Both the position numbers and the translations under genes were made by a program. A stretch of DNA of 64,000 nt from Hydrangea macrophylla (Eukaryota; Streptophyta; Magnoliopsida; Cornales; Hydrangeaceae). The stretch is from the NCBI GenBank assembly GCA_033977485.1, contig CM066988.1, forward strand, positions 75,259,169 to 75,323,168, in the 5' to 3' direction. Shown piece by piece: positions 36,001 to 47,151 of this stretch. The notes beneath the pieces were generated by a model. It did not search any database. It saw nothing but the letters and a program-made list of their open reading frames with translations, and had not been told where the DNA came from. Each line of letters begins with the position of its first letter. The first letter of the stretch is position 1.

Positions 36001-36532
36001 TGCAAGTTGATCAAAACAATGATCATCAAGATAACATTACAACTGGTGAGTTGATTGATGCGGTCAATCAGATCGTGAATAATTCATCAGGTTAGTTAAT
36101 TAGTTTGATCAGTTAGTCCAGTTAGGTTGGTTTGGGTAGTCTAGAAAAATACCCCAAATAAATATTAGGGACCAAAAAAATGTAGTCAATGTGATTAATA
36201 TTTTATTACTAGTTTTAATACCAAATTATGGGATAACTTAGGGGCGTAGTCATAAGCAAAATTAATTTAAATAAAATTACTAAAAGGGTCACAAAATTAA
36301 AGTCATGTAATTATAGTAAATCAACAAAAGTATTTTTAATTTATGGAATTAATACTACACTTAAAAATAACACATAACAGCAAAGTAAAATGGCATTGTA
36401 TTAACAACTAATAACACGAGTATTATTTAATAATTAGAATAATACCCCAACTAAAATTAATACAAATAGTAATAAAAGATAAAGATTGACATTTTATTTA
36501 TTATTAGGGAAGCGAAAATACAAGTTGCTACA
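33059..36532 (-). repeat. 3' LTR of element B
   Basis: 3474 bp; on the minus strand it runs TGTAGCAACTT to GGCGTGACA. It is very AT-rich at 34240-34740. No clear palindrome array is present; only weak CAACCGATTA- and CAATCAATTG-like words occur near 35160 and 35989. Confidence 0.75.
33690..34030. repeat. Imperfect tandem repeat in LTR B
   Basis: Words of the type CTACCGTATC-AAAGCGGCCTGG, alternating with AATAATTAAGGCTA-type words, recur about six times. The block lies about 600-970 bp from the LTR 3' end, the same place as the unrelated repeat of LTR A. Confidence 0.75.
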
Positions 36533-36545
36533 TCACTCCCCCCTT
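36533..36545 (-). other. Polypurine tract of element B
   Basis: On the minus strand AAGGGGGGAGTGA abuts the LTR start TGTAGCAACT. Confidence 0.7.
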
Positions 36546-36576
36546 AATAGAGATTTTGTCCCGAAATCTAAGCTGA

Positions 36577-37502
36577 CTAGTCTTGGAATAACTCCTGGTA
36601 CTTAGTTCTCATTTCTGATTCTAATTCCCAAGACGCTTCATTCTCATCGTGATACTTCCACTAGACTTTCACTAGAGGAATATCCTTGTTCCGTAGCTTC
36701 TTCATACTGTGATCCAGAATGCATATAGGTCTCTCTCTATAGGTGACATTCTCATGGATCTCAATGTCGTTGAAATCAATAGCATGTGAAGGGTCTCCCT
36801 TGTATTCCCTCAACATACTGATACGAAAGACATTATGTACCCCAGACATCTTGGGCGGCAACGCGAGTCGATAGGCTACTTTCCCAACACGTTCCAATAT
36901 CTCAAATGGTCCAATGAAACGAGGTGATAACTTTCCTCTCTTCTGACCAAATCGAACTACTCCATGAATTGGTGAAACCTTCAAAAGTACGTGATCTCCA
37001 ACAGTGAACTCTTTATCCTTTCTATGCTTATCGGAGTAGCTCTTCTGTCTACTCTGTGCGGCACGCATCATCTCCTTCACAACTGCTATCTTCTCGTTGG
37101 TTTCTCTAACCAAGTCTGGCCCTAATAGTTCTTTATCTCCAATTTCTGCCCAACAAAGTGGGGATCGACATGGTCGTCCATACAATGCTTCGAATGGAGC
37201 CATCCCTATACTTGATTGGTAACTATTGTTGTAAGCAAATTCGATCAATGGAAGATGTGTTTCCCATGAACCTTCAAATTCAATAACACATGCCCTGAGC
37301 ATATCCTCCATAACCTGATTGGTGCGTTCAGTTTGTCCATCGGTCTGTGGATGAAAAGCAGTACTTAAACTTAATGAAGTTCCCAAAGCTTCTTGAAGAC
37401 TTTCCCAGAATCCTGAAGTAAACCATGAATCATGATCTGATACGATAGACACCGGTACTCCATGCAGTCGTACAACTTGTTGAATGTACATCCTACTCAT
37501 CT
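36577..37502 (-). pseudogene. Integrase C-terminus and chromodomain of element B
   Basis: The frame from 37500 encodes the second half of the integrase core: VSDHDSWF (catalytic D; A has VSDRDSRF), [12 protein letters not shown] (catalytic E) and the [20 protein letters not shown] region. The chromodomain follows. A TAG replaces the glutamine codon in VKIQW/VKVQW (plus about 36659), after which the frame continues WKYHDENEASWELE to the natural stop at 36577. It is truncated upstream by element C. Confidence 0.85.
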
Positions 37503-38189
37503 TGTCACGCCCCGACGTAGTATAAATAAGGAAAGCGTTTAATTTCCTTTATGGACCCGTAGGTCGCGACAGTTTGAAGGATCGATTCCGTCCCAAACGT
37601 CGAACAACAAAACAATAATCATAGCAGAGCAATCAAGGCTTATAAAATTTTTCTAACTTAATAAATATTACAGCACCGTGTCGTCTAAAGGCACAGATCG
37701 CCTTGAAACAAAATAATAACTTAATGTCTATTACAGTCATCCTTATAAACAAACAATTTAAAACTTAAAACATATAACTTGAATATGCAATGATGATAAC
37801 AGTTTCTCTTCCAAAAGCAGCCGTTCTCAATTAGCATAGTCATAATGTTCCTCCTGGTTATAACCTGAAAAGCCTGGACACGAATGTCCAGGACGCATCA
37901 GCGTCGTCAGCTTCAAGAAGCTGGTGAGTATTAAAAACATAACTTTGAATGTAAAACATACCAATTTACCTTTTTCCATTTTCAATTTGTAGAATCAATA
38001 GTTTAACCGTAGAAAGAATCCAATTATAAAATAACAAGACATATATTTAAAAGTCGTTCATTCGTTTAAAACATATGATCGTGTATGAGACAATGCACCA
38101 CACTCATCTTACCGACTCTTTTCTCTCGACAGACACAACAACCCACTATCTTACTCCAGTATCTTTGAAATACTAAGATAGCCACACTT

Positions 38190-38450
38190 TAGCAACGGGG
38201 CGCCAGGGAGTGTCCAGTTTGCCTCACACTTTGGTTCGGGGTACCAGGGAGTGTCCATTGCCTCACACTTTGAATACCTAATCCGCCATGCAAATACCGG
38301 AGCAACCTCACGCAGTATCCAGACTCGGGTATCAGGGAGTGTCCGTAGGCCACACTTTAGCACTACCATGGGTGCCAGGGAGTGTCCAAGTTCGGCGTCA
38401 CACACTTTAACGCTTCCATGGGCGTCAGGGAGTGTCCATATTTGCCACCG
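38190..38450. repeat. Imperfect tandem repeat in LTR C
   Basis: The word CCAGGGAGTGTCC with flanking GCCTCACACTTT recurs six times (CGCCAGGGAGTGTCC, TACCAGGGAGTGTCC, TATCAGGGAGTGTCC and others). The block is about 690-950 bp from the LTR 3' end, matching the location in A and B while the sequence is unrelated. Confidence 0.8.
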
Positions 38451-38810
38451 TCGCATTTTAAAGATACCCTCGCCGTAACCTCAACCATAACCACAACCAC
38501 AGTCTCAATCTCAATCTCATACTCTTTCCACACTAACCATTACTCTTTTCCACACTGACTAACACCCACAGGCATGTACCACTGACCCCACATGAATGAC
38601 ATGAACCTTAAACATAGAGAAATTCGTTGAATTAAAGGAACAATGTACGTACGGGGATTGATAAGTCGCAATTCATTGTTTTGATCATTTAAACATAACC
38701 AAATAGGATTCTGCTTTAGTAAATTTCCCAAACAGTACACAAACAGTATATAAATTTTATCCCAAACAGTCCCTTATCACAAAACAAGCAAAACTGGAAA
38801 CTACCAGAGG

Positions 38811-38930
38811 TCGCGCACGCGGGCCGCTCGCGCGACCTGCCTATTTTTCAATTTATAATATAAACTCTTCTGTCTGCCTGGGGAAACAAGGATCGCGCGC
38901 GCGGGTCGCTCGCGCGGGCTGCTCGCGCGA
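38811..38930. promoter_or_regulatory. CpG-dense palindromic patch in LTR C
   Basis: TCGCGCGA-type words occur at 38811 (TCGCGCAC), 38828, 38893, about 38910 and 38923, spaced mostly 14-17 bp within two groups. The arms AGGTCGCGC and GCGCGACCT (38807-38837) also form an inverted repeat. The patch stands out in AT-rich surroundings. Confidence 0.6.
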
Positions 38931-40183
38931 TTAATTGCTGAGGCTCCTTCTTTTTCGTAGAAACTGCTCTGTTTCAGTTTAATGGGGTCTATTTGACCCA
39001 TTTTCGAATCTGTTAGCATATATATCATGTTGTATATGGATCTCTCCCTTTTCTTACAAGGATTACAAATATGACATCAATTAAACATAAATCAAACCAT
39101 AGCTCTTGAATTTCATGAAAAACTAAAAGTTGTCAAAACTTAATTCTTAATATACTTTTTCATATGGATGAATTAAGCTCTAAAACTTTAGATATAGCAT
39201 CTAGGGACATAAATCTCTTATAATCAACTCTGAAAACTCATTTTGTTTGAGGTTGGAAAATCAAGCCTTTTGGGCTATGGAGTTTATACGTGTAGCAAAA
39301 ATGGTGATTCTTAAATCAACAATACAAAACAGAAATTGAAGAATGAAATACATTTGGAGTGAGTTAGTAATACTCACTGATATAGAAGCTAGAAATTGTT
39401 GAGAAAGAAATAGCAATAATAAGAATCAATCAAAGCTTGGCTATGAAAGTCTTGCTTTAATCTCAATAAATTTGCTGAAGAACTCTCTCAAACTCTCTGT
39501 GTTTAATGTTTGTGAAGAGCAGAATGTATGTGAGAGTGTAAGGGTGTGAGTAGATATAGCAAACTCAAGCCTTGGAGGCCAAGAACAACCTCCTATACTC
39601 AACAAATGGGTTTTGATTCCTAATAATCAGTTTATGTATATACGTATATAACCTGCTGTATATGAGAGTAGGGGGTAATTAGATGTGTAGGGGTCAAATT
39701 GAGTGTGTTTGGGAATCTTAGATGGCACAAGAATAATACACACATGGTTTGTTTGCCAAACAAGGCCCTATCCAATGATTGATTTCCATAAAAAGAAATA
39801 AAGCAAATGTCCAATCCGTCACTTCCAAAATCTGTGGAAGTTCAACACAGCGTGAACAGTTTTGAACACAAACTGGTATTTTCGTGACGCGGTGTCCGTC
39901 ACAAAAATACAGAAAATTTGTTTTAATGTAAGAAATGATTTTCTGATTTTATAAAAATACAGTTTGAGTGCACAGTAAATATTTTTCACCGCTTTGAATT
40001 ACAGATTTTGAAATCCACACAGGTATTAAAAAAAATTACAGTTTGACCCCGATAAGAATTTCAACATGAAATAAAACAATTAATAATATTTAGACATGAG
40101 AGTTTGCAATTTAAAATAATCCTACGAACACAGATTAAATATGGAAATTCAAATTAAATTAAATGAAAATGCAGGTTGTTACA

Positions 40184-40197
40184 CCCTTCCTCCCTTA
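40184..40197 (-). other. Polypurine tract of element C
   Basis: On the minus strand AAGGGAGGAAGGG abuts the LTR start TGTAACAACC. Confidence 0.7.
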
Positions 40198-40228
40198 AAC
40201 AGGATTTCGTCCCCGAAATCAAGACTAA

Positions 40229-43200
40229 TTAGTCCTGAAACAACTCCGGGTACTTCTTCCTCATATCAGCTTCCACTTCCCACGAGGCTTCGTTCTCGTC
40301 ATGGTGATTCCACTGAACTTTCACTAATGGAATGTCTTTATTTCTTAGCTTCTTGATACTCTGATCCAGAATATTCACGGGCCTCTCTTTGTAAGAAACG
40401 TTATGACTCGTCTCAATATCATCATAACTAATCACGTGTGAGGGGTCGCGTATGTACTTTCTCAACATACTCACGTGAAACACATTGTGAACTCCTGACA
40501 TCTTTGGTGGTAGCGCGAGTCGATAAGCCACTTTTCCGACACGCTCCAAAATCTCGAACGGTCCGATGAATCTCGGAGCTAGTTTCCCTCTCTTGAGACC
40601 AAAACGTACCACTCCTCGGGTCGGTGAAACCTTAAGAAGTACGTGATCTCCAACACTAAATTCCAAATCTTTCTGGCGTCGATCAACATAACTCTTATAC
40701 CGGCTCTAAGCGGTTTTCATCCTTTCCTTGACCAAGGAAATCTTCTCGTTGGTTTCTCTAACCAAATCTAGTCCCAACAATTCCGTGTCACCAACTTCTG
40801 CCCAACACAACGGAGAACGACATGGTCGTCCGTACAATGCTTCGAACGGAGCCATCCCGATACTCGTATGATAACTGTTGTTATAGGCAAATTCAACCAA
40901 CGGCAAGTGTGTCTCCCAAGATTCTTCAAAATCGATAACACAAGCCCTACGCATATCCTCCATTATCTGATTAACACGCTCGTTTGTCCATATGTCTGAG
41001 GGTGAAAAGCAGTACTCATCTTGAGCGAAGTTCCCATAGCTTCTTACAGACTTTCCCAAAATCCAGAGGTAAAATGCGCGTCACGGTCTGACACAATCGA
41101 CACAGGTGCACCGTGAAGTCGCACAACTTGTTGTATGTACATCCGGCTCATCTTTTCCACCGGTTATGTCATACTGTAAGCAATGAAATGAGCTAATTTT
41201 GTTAATCGATCCACAATTACCCAAATAGCGTCATGATTCTGCTGCGATCGAGGCAATCCTACTACAAAATCCATCATGATGTGCTCCCACTTCCAACCAG
41301 AAATAGGTAGCGGTTGCAACAGTCCCGAGGGTCTCTGATGTTCAGCTTTAACTTGCTGACACGTCAAACACTTGGATACAAATTCGGCCACGTCCTTCTT
41401 CATACCTTCCCACCAGAAATTTCTCTTCAAATCTTTGTACATTTTTGTTCCTCCTGGGTGAACTGTATACCTTGACTTATGTGCTTCTTCCAGAATATCC
41501 TTCCTTAGCTCACCATAATCTGGCACACATAATCTCTCTCTGCACCGATATCCTCCATCGACTCCCATCTTCCATTCCGTCGGGTCTTTTTCTGACATCT
41601 TTACGAACCAGACTTGAAACTTCTCATCTTCTTTTTGACCTCCAATAATGCGATCGATAAGAACAGGCTGTAGGATGAGACATCCGAACAATTGTCCTTC
41701 TCCTTCTTCAGCACTCTGTACATCGAACTCTGCCATGGTCTCCAACGCTCGCCACTCTCTAACCATTAAGGTGGCGATCGTCTCACGAGTCTGTTGACTC
41801 AAAGCATCGGCGACCACATTAGCTTTACCGGGGTGGTATTCTAACGTGAAGTCGTAATCTTTGATCAGCTCCATCCATCTGCGTTGCCTCATGTTCAACT
41901 CTTTCTGTGTGAACAAATATTTCAAACTCTTGTGATCGGAGAACAAATCAAACTTCTCACCGTAGAGATAATGTCTCCAAATCTTGAGTGCAAATACTAC
42001 TGCCGCCAATTCCAAATCATGAATGGGATAGTTCAACTCATTCGGCTTCAGCTGTCTGGATCCGTAAGCGATAACTCTACCATCTTGCATAAGTACACAC
42101 CCTAACCCTTGATATGACGCATCACTAAAGATAGTGAACTTCTCATTAGGCTTGGGTATAGCCAGTACTGGTGTAGTAGTGAGTCTCTCTTTCAACTATA
42201 GAAAGGCTCGCTCATGCTTCTCTGTCCACTCGAACTTCAAATTCTTCTTCATCAACCCAGTCAAAGGTGCCGCTATTTTGGAGAATCCTTTGTCAAATCT
42301 CCGATAATAGCCTGCGAGTCCAAGAAAACTCCGAACTTCTGTAGGGTTGCTCGGCCTAACCCAGTCTGACACAGCATCGGTCTTGGACGAATCCACAGAA
42401 ATTCCTTGAGAAGACACCTTGTGTCCTAAAAATTTCACTTCTTGCAACCAGAACTCACACTTACTGAATTTGGCATACAACTGGTGGTCCTTAAGCGCCT
42501 GCATCGCAATCCATAGATGTTGCTCGTGTTCTTCTCCTGACTTAGAATAGATCAAAATATCATCTATAAAGACGATGACAAACTGATCCAAATAAGGTTT
42601 GAACACTCTGTTCATCAGATCCATAAACACTGCCGGGGCATTCGTCATTCCAAACGGCATCACCAGAAATTCATAATGACCATATCGGGTTCTAAACGCA
42701 GTCTTAGGTATATCTTCCTTCCGTACCCTCAACTGATGATATCCCAACCTTAGGTCTATCTTGGAAAATATCATAGCTCCTTGTAGTTGATCAAACAAAT
42801 CGTCAATCCGAGGTAAGGGATACTTGTTCTTGATAGTCACTCGGTTCAGTTCGCTGTAGTCGATACATAACCGTAGCATTCCGTCCTTCTTCTTCACGAA
42901 TAACACTGGTGCTCCCCAATGCGATGTACTTGGACGTACAAAACCTAGTTTCTCGAGCTCTTGTACTTGTTCCTTCAATTCTAATAGCTCAGCGGGGGCC
43001 ATTCTATAGGGAACCTTGGTGATTGGTACAGTACTTGGTATAAGCTCAATACAGAACTCTATACTTCTCTCGGGCGGCAAACCAGAAATGTCTTGAAATA
43101 CTTCTTCGAAGTCCTTGACTACAGGTATAGACGACACTGTTGCTTTTGTACTGACGACTTCGACGTTTTCTAAACATCTCGTGAGGAACATATCTCCCGA

Positions 43201-44664
43201 AGGGTTACATTAAAAATCAAAGGGCTGATTCTCATTGTCGGGGAATGTAATTCTCTTCCTCGCACAATCCAACTTTACTTGATTCTGAGAGAGCCAATCC
43301 ATTCCTAGGATTATGTCGAACTCCTTCATCGATAGGACGATCAACATTGTCGGGATTTCACAGTCTCCTAACCATAAGGGACAATCCTTGCACACGTGTC
43401 CTAATCTGACAGTAGCTCCTAATGGTGATGTAGCCTTCAAAGCTTTCTCTAAACGATGAGGCAAGATACCCAATCTCCGAATTGTATTAACAGATATGAA
43501 TGATAGAGCAGCACCCGTATCAAATAACACTTTAACATGGGAGTTAAATAGAGTTAATGTACCTTCCACTGCTTGCTGATCAGGTTGAGCTTCTCCATAA
43601 TCTCCTTCTTCATACACAGTTCCATCATATCCAGCGGCATCAGGAATAACAGCATTCAAGCGAGTCTGACCCTGTTGACCATAAGTCACCTGCTTAAGAG
43701 CAGTGCAGAACCTGCTGATGTGACCTGGTTCACCACAGTTGAAGCAGACTATCCCTTGTTGAGCAGCACGCCTTGGTGCCTTGCAATCTCGAGCCAAATG
43801 ACCAGGGTTACCACAGTTGAAGCATTTCCCAGCATTACTTCCTTCTCCTACTCGAGGTTGAGTCGGATAGGTGATAGCTTAAGTCCTCTTGCTTCCGTCA
43901 AAATTCCTCTTCTGCCCTTGGGTACGGTTCATTGGTGGTCTATTCCCAAAATTACCCCTCTGAGGCGGTCGGAATTCAAATTGTTTTCGGTTCACTCGAG
44001 TATCATCTTCCAGATCGGTAGCCAAACCAACAAGTCCTTCAAATGATTTATCTAAGTGGCCGAGAGTCAGGCGACGAATCTGCGGTGTCAGCCCTTGGTT
44101 GTACTTACGGATCTTCTTCTCCTCAGTATCAACTAGGTGTGGAGCGAACCGAGATAGTCACTCGAACTGTGTGGTGTACTCTTGCACCGACTTGGTTTCT
44201 TGCGTCAGATCCATAAATTCCTTCTCTCTTCTATGCCTCTCCGTAGCCGAGAAGTACTTTTCCAGAAATCTTCCTTTGAATGCAGTCCACGTCATCCCCA
44301 TTGCAGCTCCATTCCCGATAGTAGCTATAACCGAATCCCACCAATCTGCGGCAGTATCGGTCAATTGAAATGTAGCCAACCTCCTCTTATCCATCTCATT
44401 GCACTGGACAGCTTTGAACATGCGGTCCATCTGTCTTAACCACTGTTCCACTTTCCAGGGTTTCGCGGTACCCGCAAACTGCTCGGGCCTTAGTGCACAG
44501 AATCTCTCCAGCAATTTGTCTCCAGTTTGGCGGTCTCGTCGGTTTTCATTCTGATTACTAACCCTTTCGAGACGCCTGATGAAAGCTTTAAATATTCCCG
44601 TGGGATCGGCAGCCTCAGGTGCTCCCTCGATCAAATTCCTGTTCCTCCTTAGTCCTCCAGCCAT
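40229..44664 (-). pseudogene. Tekay-like gag-pol of element C, about nine disabling changes
   Basis: Starting MAGGLRRNRN at 44664, it shows capsid, two zinc knuckles ([28 protein letters not shown]), protease LFDTGA, reverse transcriptase [11 protein letters not shown], RNase [10 protein letters not shown], integrase and a C-terminal chromodomain ending PELFQD. Premature stops lie near 44160, 43880, 43208, 42196, 41165, 41045 and 40707; a small deletion near 40978 shifts the frame in the QTDGQTER region. At least three stops are where A has CAG, CAA or CGA. Close relative of A and B; it cannot make a polyprotein. Confidence 0.88.
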
Positions 44665-44782
44665 TCTATGCATGATAGTGATAGTAGAATGAGAAACATG
44701 CATGCAACAGTACTATGAAGCAATTCAAATGACAACAATATCCAAAAGAGTATATTATATATATAACTTCTCGATCAAGTTG

Positions 44783-47106
44783 ATATTTTGGTCTACTCTA
44801 AAAGTGTTGAAGATCACGAGAAGCATTTACGATTGGTGTTGCAACGACTTCGCGAGAAGAAATTATTTGGTAAATTGAAGAAATGTGAGTTTTGGCTTAC
44901 GGAGATAGCATTTTTGGGACATGTGATTTCTAAAGCAGGTGTCTCAGTGGATCCATAGAAGATTGAAGCAGTAGCCAATTAGAATCCACCGAAAAATGTG
45001 TCAGAGGTTCGAAGTTTCTTGGGGTTGGCCGGGTATTACCGAAGGTTTGTAGAGAATTTCTCAAGAATTGCGATGCCTATGACTCAGCTAATGAGAAAAG
45101 ATGTTCCTTTTGTTTGGAGTTCCAAATGTGAGAAAAGTTTCAAGGAATCGAAGACTAGGCTTATGATAGCACCGATATTGACGATTCCGTCGGGGACTGA
45201 GGGGTTTGTTGTATTCAGCGATGCTTCATATTGAGGTTTAGGATGTGTTCTAATGTAGAATGGCAAAGTAATTGCATATGCTTCACGGCAACTGAGACTA
45301 CACGAAACCAATTACCCAACACACGACTTAGAATTGGCAGCGGTGATCTTTGCCTTGAAGATTTGGAGACATTACCTATACGGGGAACGATGTGAAATTT
45401 ACACAGATCATAAGAGCTTGAAGTATATATTCACTCAGAGAGACTTGAATATGAGGCAGAGACGGTGGTTGGAGTTAATGAAAGATTACGATTTGTCGAT
45501 TCAATATCACCCGGGAAAGGCCAACGTGGTGGCCGATGCATTGAGCCGAAAGTCAACCGAAAACTTAGCTTATGTTGTAACTTCTCAAGAGAAGTTGATT
45601 CGTGAAATGGAGCAATTGAAACTTCAAGTAATTCTAAGAACTGAGGGAGCTTTGATGGTAGCTATTATAGCACAACCAACACTTGTGGATGAGATTAGAA
45701 TGAAATAGCTTCAAGACCCAAACTTGAGGAAAATTTGTGACGGAATACCTGAGGGTAAGCAACCGGATTTCACTTACGTGGATGGTGTATTGAAATATAG
45801 AAATCGAATTTGTGTACCCGATGTTAATGGAAGTAAAGAGACAATTCTAGAGGAGGCGCACAACTCCAAATATTATATTCACCCGGGAAGTACTAAAATG
45901 GATCGTGATCTACAAGAGAACTATTGGAGGTTTGGAATGAAGCGAGAAATAGCCGAACACGTGGCAAAGTGTTTGGTGTGTCAACGGGTAAAAGCAGAAC
46001 ATCAAAGATCAGCGGGATTATTGCAACCATTACCAGTACCGGAATGGAAATGGGAGAACATCACGATGGATTTTGTAGCAGGTTTACCAAAATCCAGAAG
46101 ATCAAATGATAGTATTTGGGTAATTGTTGACCGATTAACCAAGTCTGCGCATTTCCTAGCGATTAAGACGAATGATCTGATGAAGTTGGCAGAGTTAAAT
46201 GTTCAGGAAATTGTAAGGCTTCATGGAGTTCCAGTGTCTATTATCTCTGATAGAGATAGTAGATTTACATCAAGATTTTGGAGGGGTTTACAAGAGGCTA
46301 TGGGCACAAAGTTGAATTTTAGCACAGCTTTCCATCCGCAGACTGACGGACAATCAGAATGGGTAATTCAGATATTGGAACATACGCTTAGATTATGTGT
46401 TCTTGATTTCAAAGGTGATTGGGAACAACACTTGTCATTGGCTGAATTTACTTATAATAATAGTTTTCAATCCAGTATTGGGATGGCACCTTTTGAGGCT
46501 TTATATGAGCGTAGATGTCGTTCGCCGATTTGTTGGGCTGAGGTAGGAGAACGGAAACTATTGGGACCTGAGACAGTTCAGCAGACCACAGAGAAAGTTA
46601 AGGTGATACAGCAACGATTGCAAACAGCTCAAAGTCGTTACAAGAGCTACGCAGATTTGAAAAGGAGACTAATAGAGTTTGAAGTTGGTGATTATGTGTT
46701 CCTAAAGGTGTCACCGACCAAAGGGATTGTGAGGTTTGGAAAACATGGGAAACTGAACTTGAGGTACGTTGGACCGTTTGAAATCATTGGTAAAGTTGGA
46801 CCAGTAGCATACCGGTTAGAGCTACCACAAGAAATGGAGAATGTACATAATGTATTCCACGTATCAATGTTGCGACGTTATGTGTCAGATTCATGACATA
46901 TCATTACGCCAGAAGCGTTAGAAATTAGAGAAGACTTGACTTACATAGAACATCCAGTGAGAATTCTCGATGCGAAAGTTCAAGTTCTGAGAACCAAGTC
47001 TATTCCATTGGTTATGGTTTTGTGGCATAATCACTCCGTTGAAGAGGCTACGTGGGAACGGGAAGATGAGATGCGTGAGAAGTACCCATTCCTATTCGAA
47101 TCTTGA
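44783..47106 (+). pseudogene. Element D pol: RT end, RNase H, integrase, chromodomain
   Basis: It begins [17 protein letters not shown], just after the catalytic DD of reverse transcriptase. RNase H (FSDASY, then [20 protein letters not shown]) spans about 45150-45550. Integrase zinc finger is near 45850-46000 (HPGSTKMDRDL, CLVCQRVKAEHQ). Catalytic residues fall in ITMDFVAGLP, ISDRDSRF and [12 protein letters not shown] (QTER in relatives; the E is kept as SEW). The chromodomain ends FLFES at 47106. In-frame stops occur near 44956, 44980, 45232, 45256, 45706 and 46894; all fit single C-to-T or G-to-A changes, several at glutamine codons. Confidence 0.87.
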
Positions 47107-47139
47107 GGTACTTTAAGTTTGGGGATAAACTTCTTTTAT

Positions 47140-47151
47140 GGAGGGGAGAGA
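47140..47151 (+). other. Polypurine tract of element D
   Basis: GGAGGGGAGAGA directly precedes the LTR start TGTAACACCC. Confidence 0.78.

Larger units (their letters stand above)
33059..37502 (-). mobile_element. Tekay-like element B, 3' part only
   Basis: A minus-strand 3' LTR (33059-36532) is preceded on that strand by the integrase C-terminal half and chromodomain. The rest of pol, gag and the 5' LTR are missing: at 37503 the LTR of element C begins. The LTR 3' boundary TGTCACGCC (plus) matches A and C. Confidence 0.8.
37503..40183 (-). repeat. 3' LTR of element C
   Basis: 2681 bp; on the minus strand it runs TGTAACAACC to GGCGTGACA. It includes a tandem-repeat block, a CpG-dense palindromic patch at 38811-38930, and TATATACGTATATA near 39636-39650 as a possible TATA region. 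Confidence 0.8.
37503..44757 (-). mobile_element. Tekay-like element C, lacking the 5' LTR
   Basis: It has a 3' LTR (37503-40183) and a nearly full-length, heavily mutated gag-pol (40229-44664) on the minus strand. About 90 bp upstream of gag the sequence stops at the junction with element D (44757-44775), so the 5' LTR and leader are lost. It abuts the truncated integrase of B. Confidence 0.82.

Noticed and set aside
33059..36532. Palindrome array expected in LTR B by analogy with A, C and D
   Set aside because: Only isolated weak matches (CAACCGATTA near 35160, CAATCAATTG near 35989); no pair at the expected pitch, so none is claimed.
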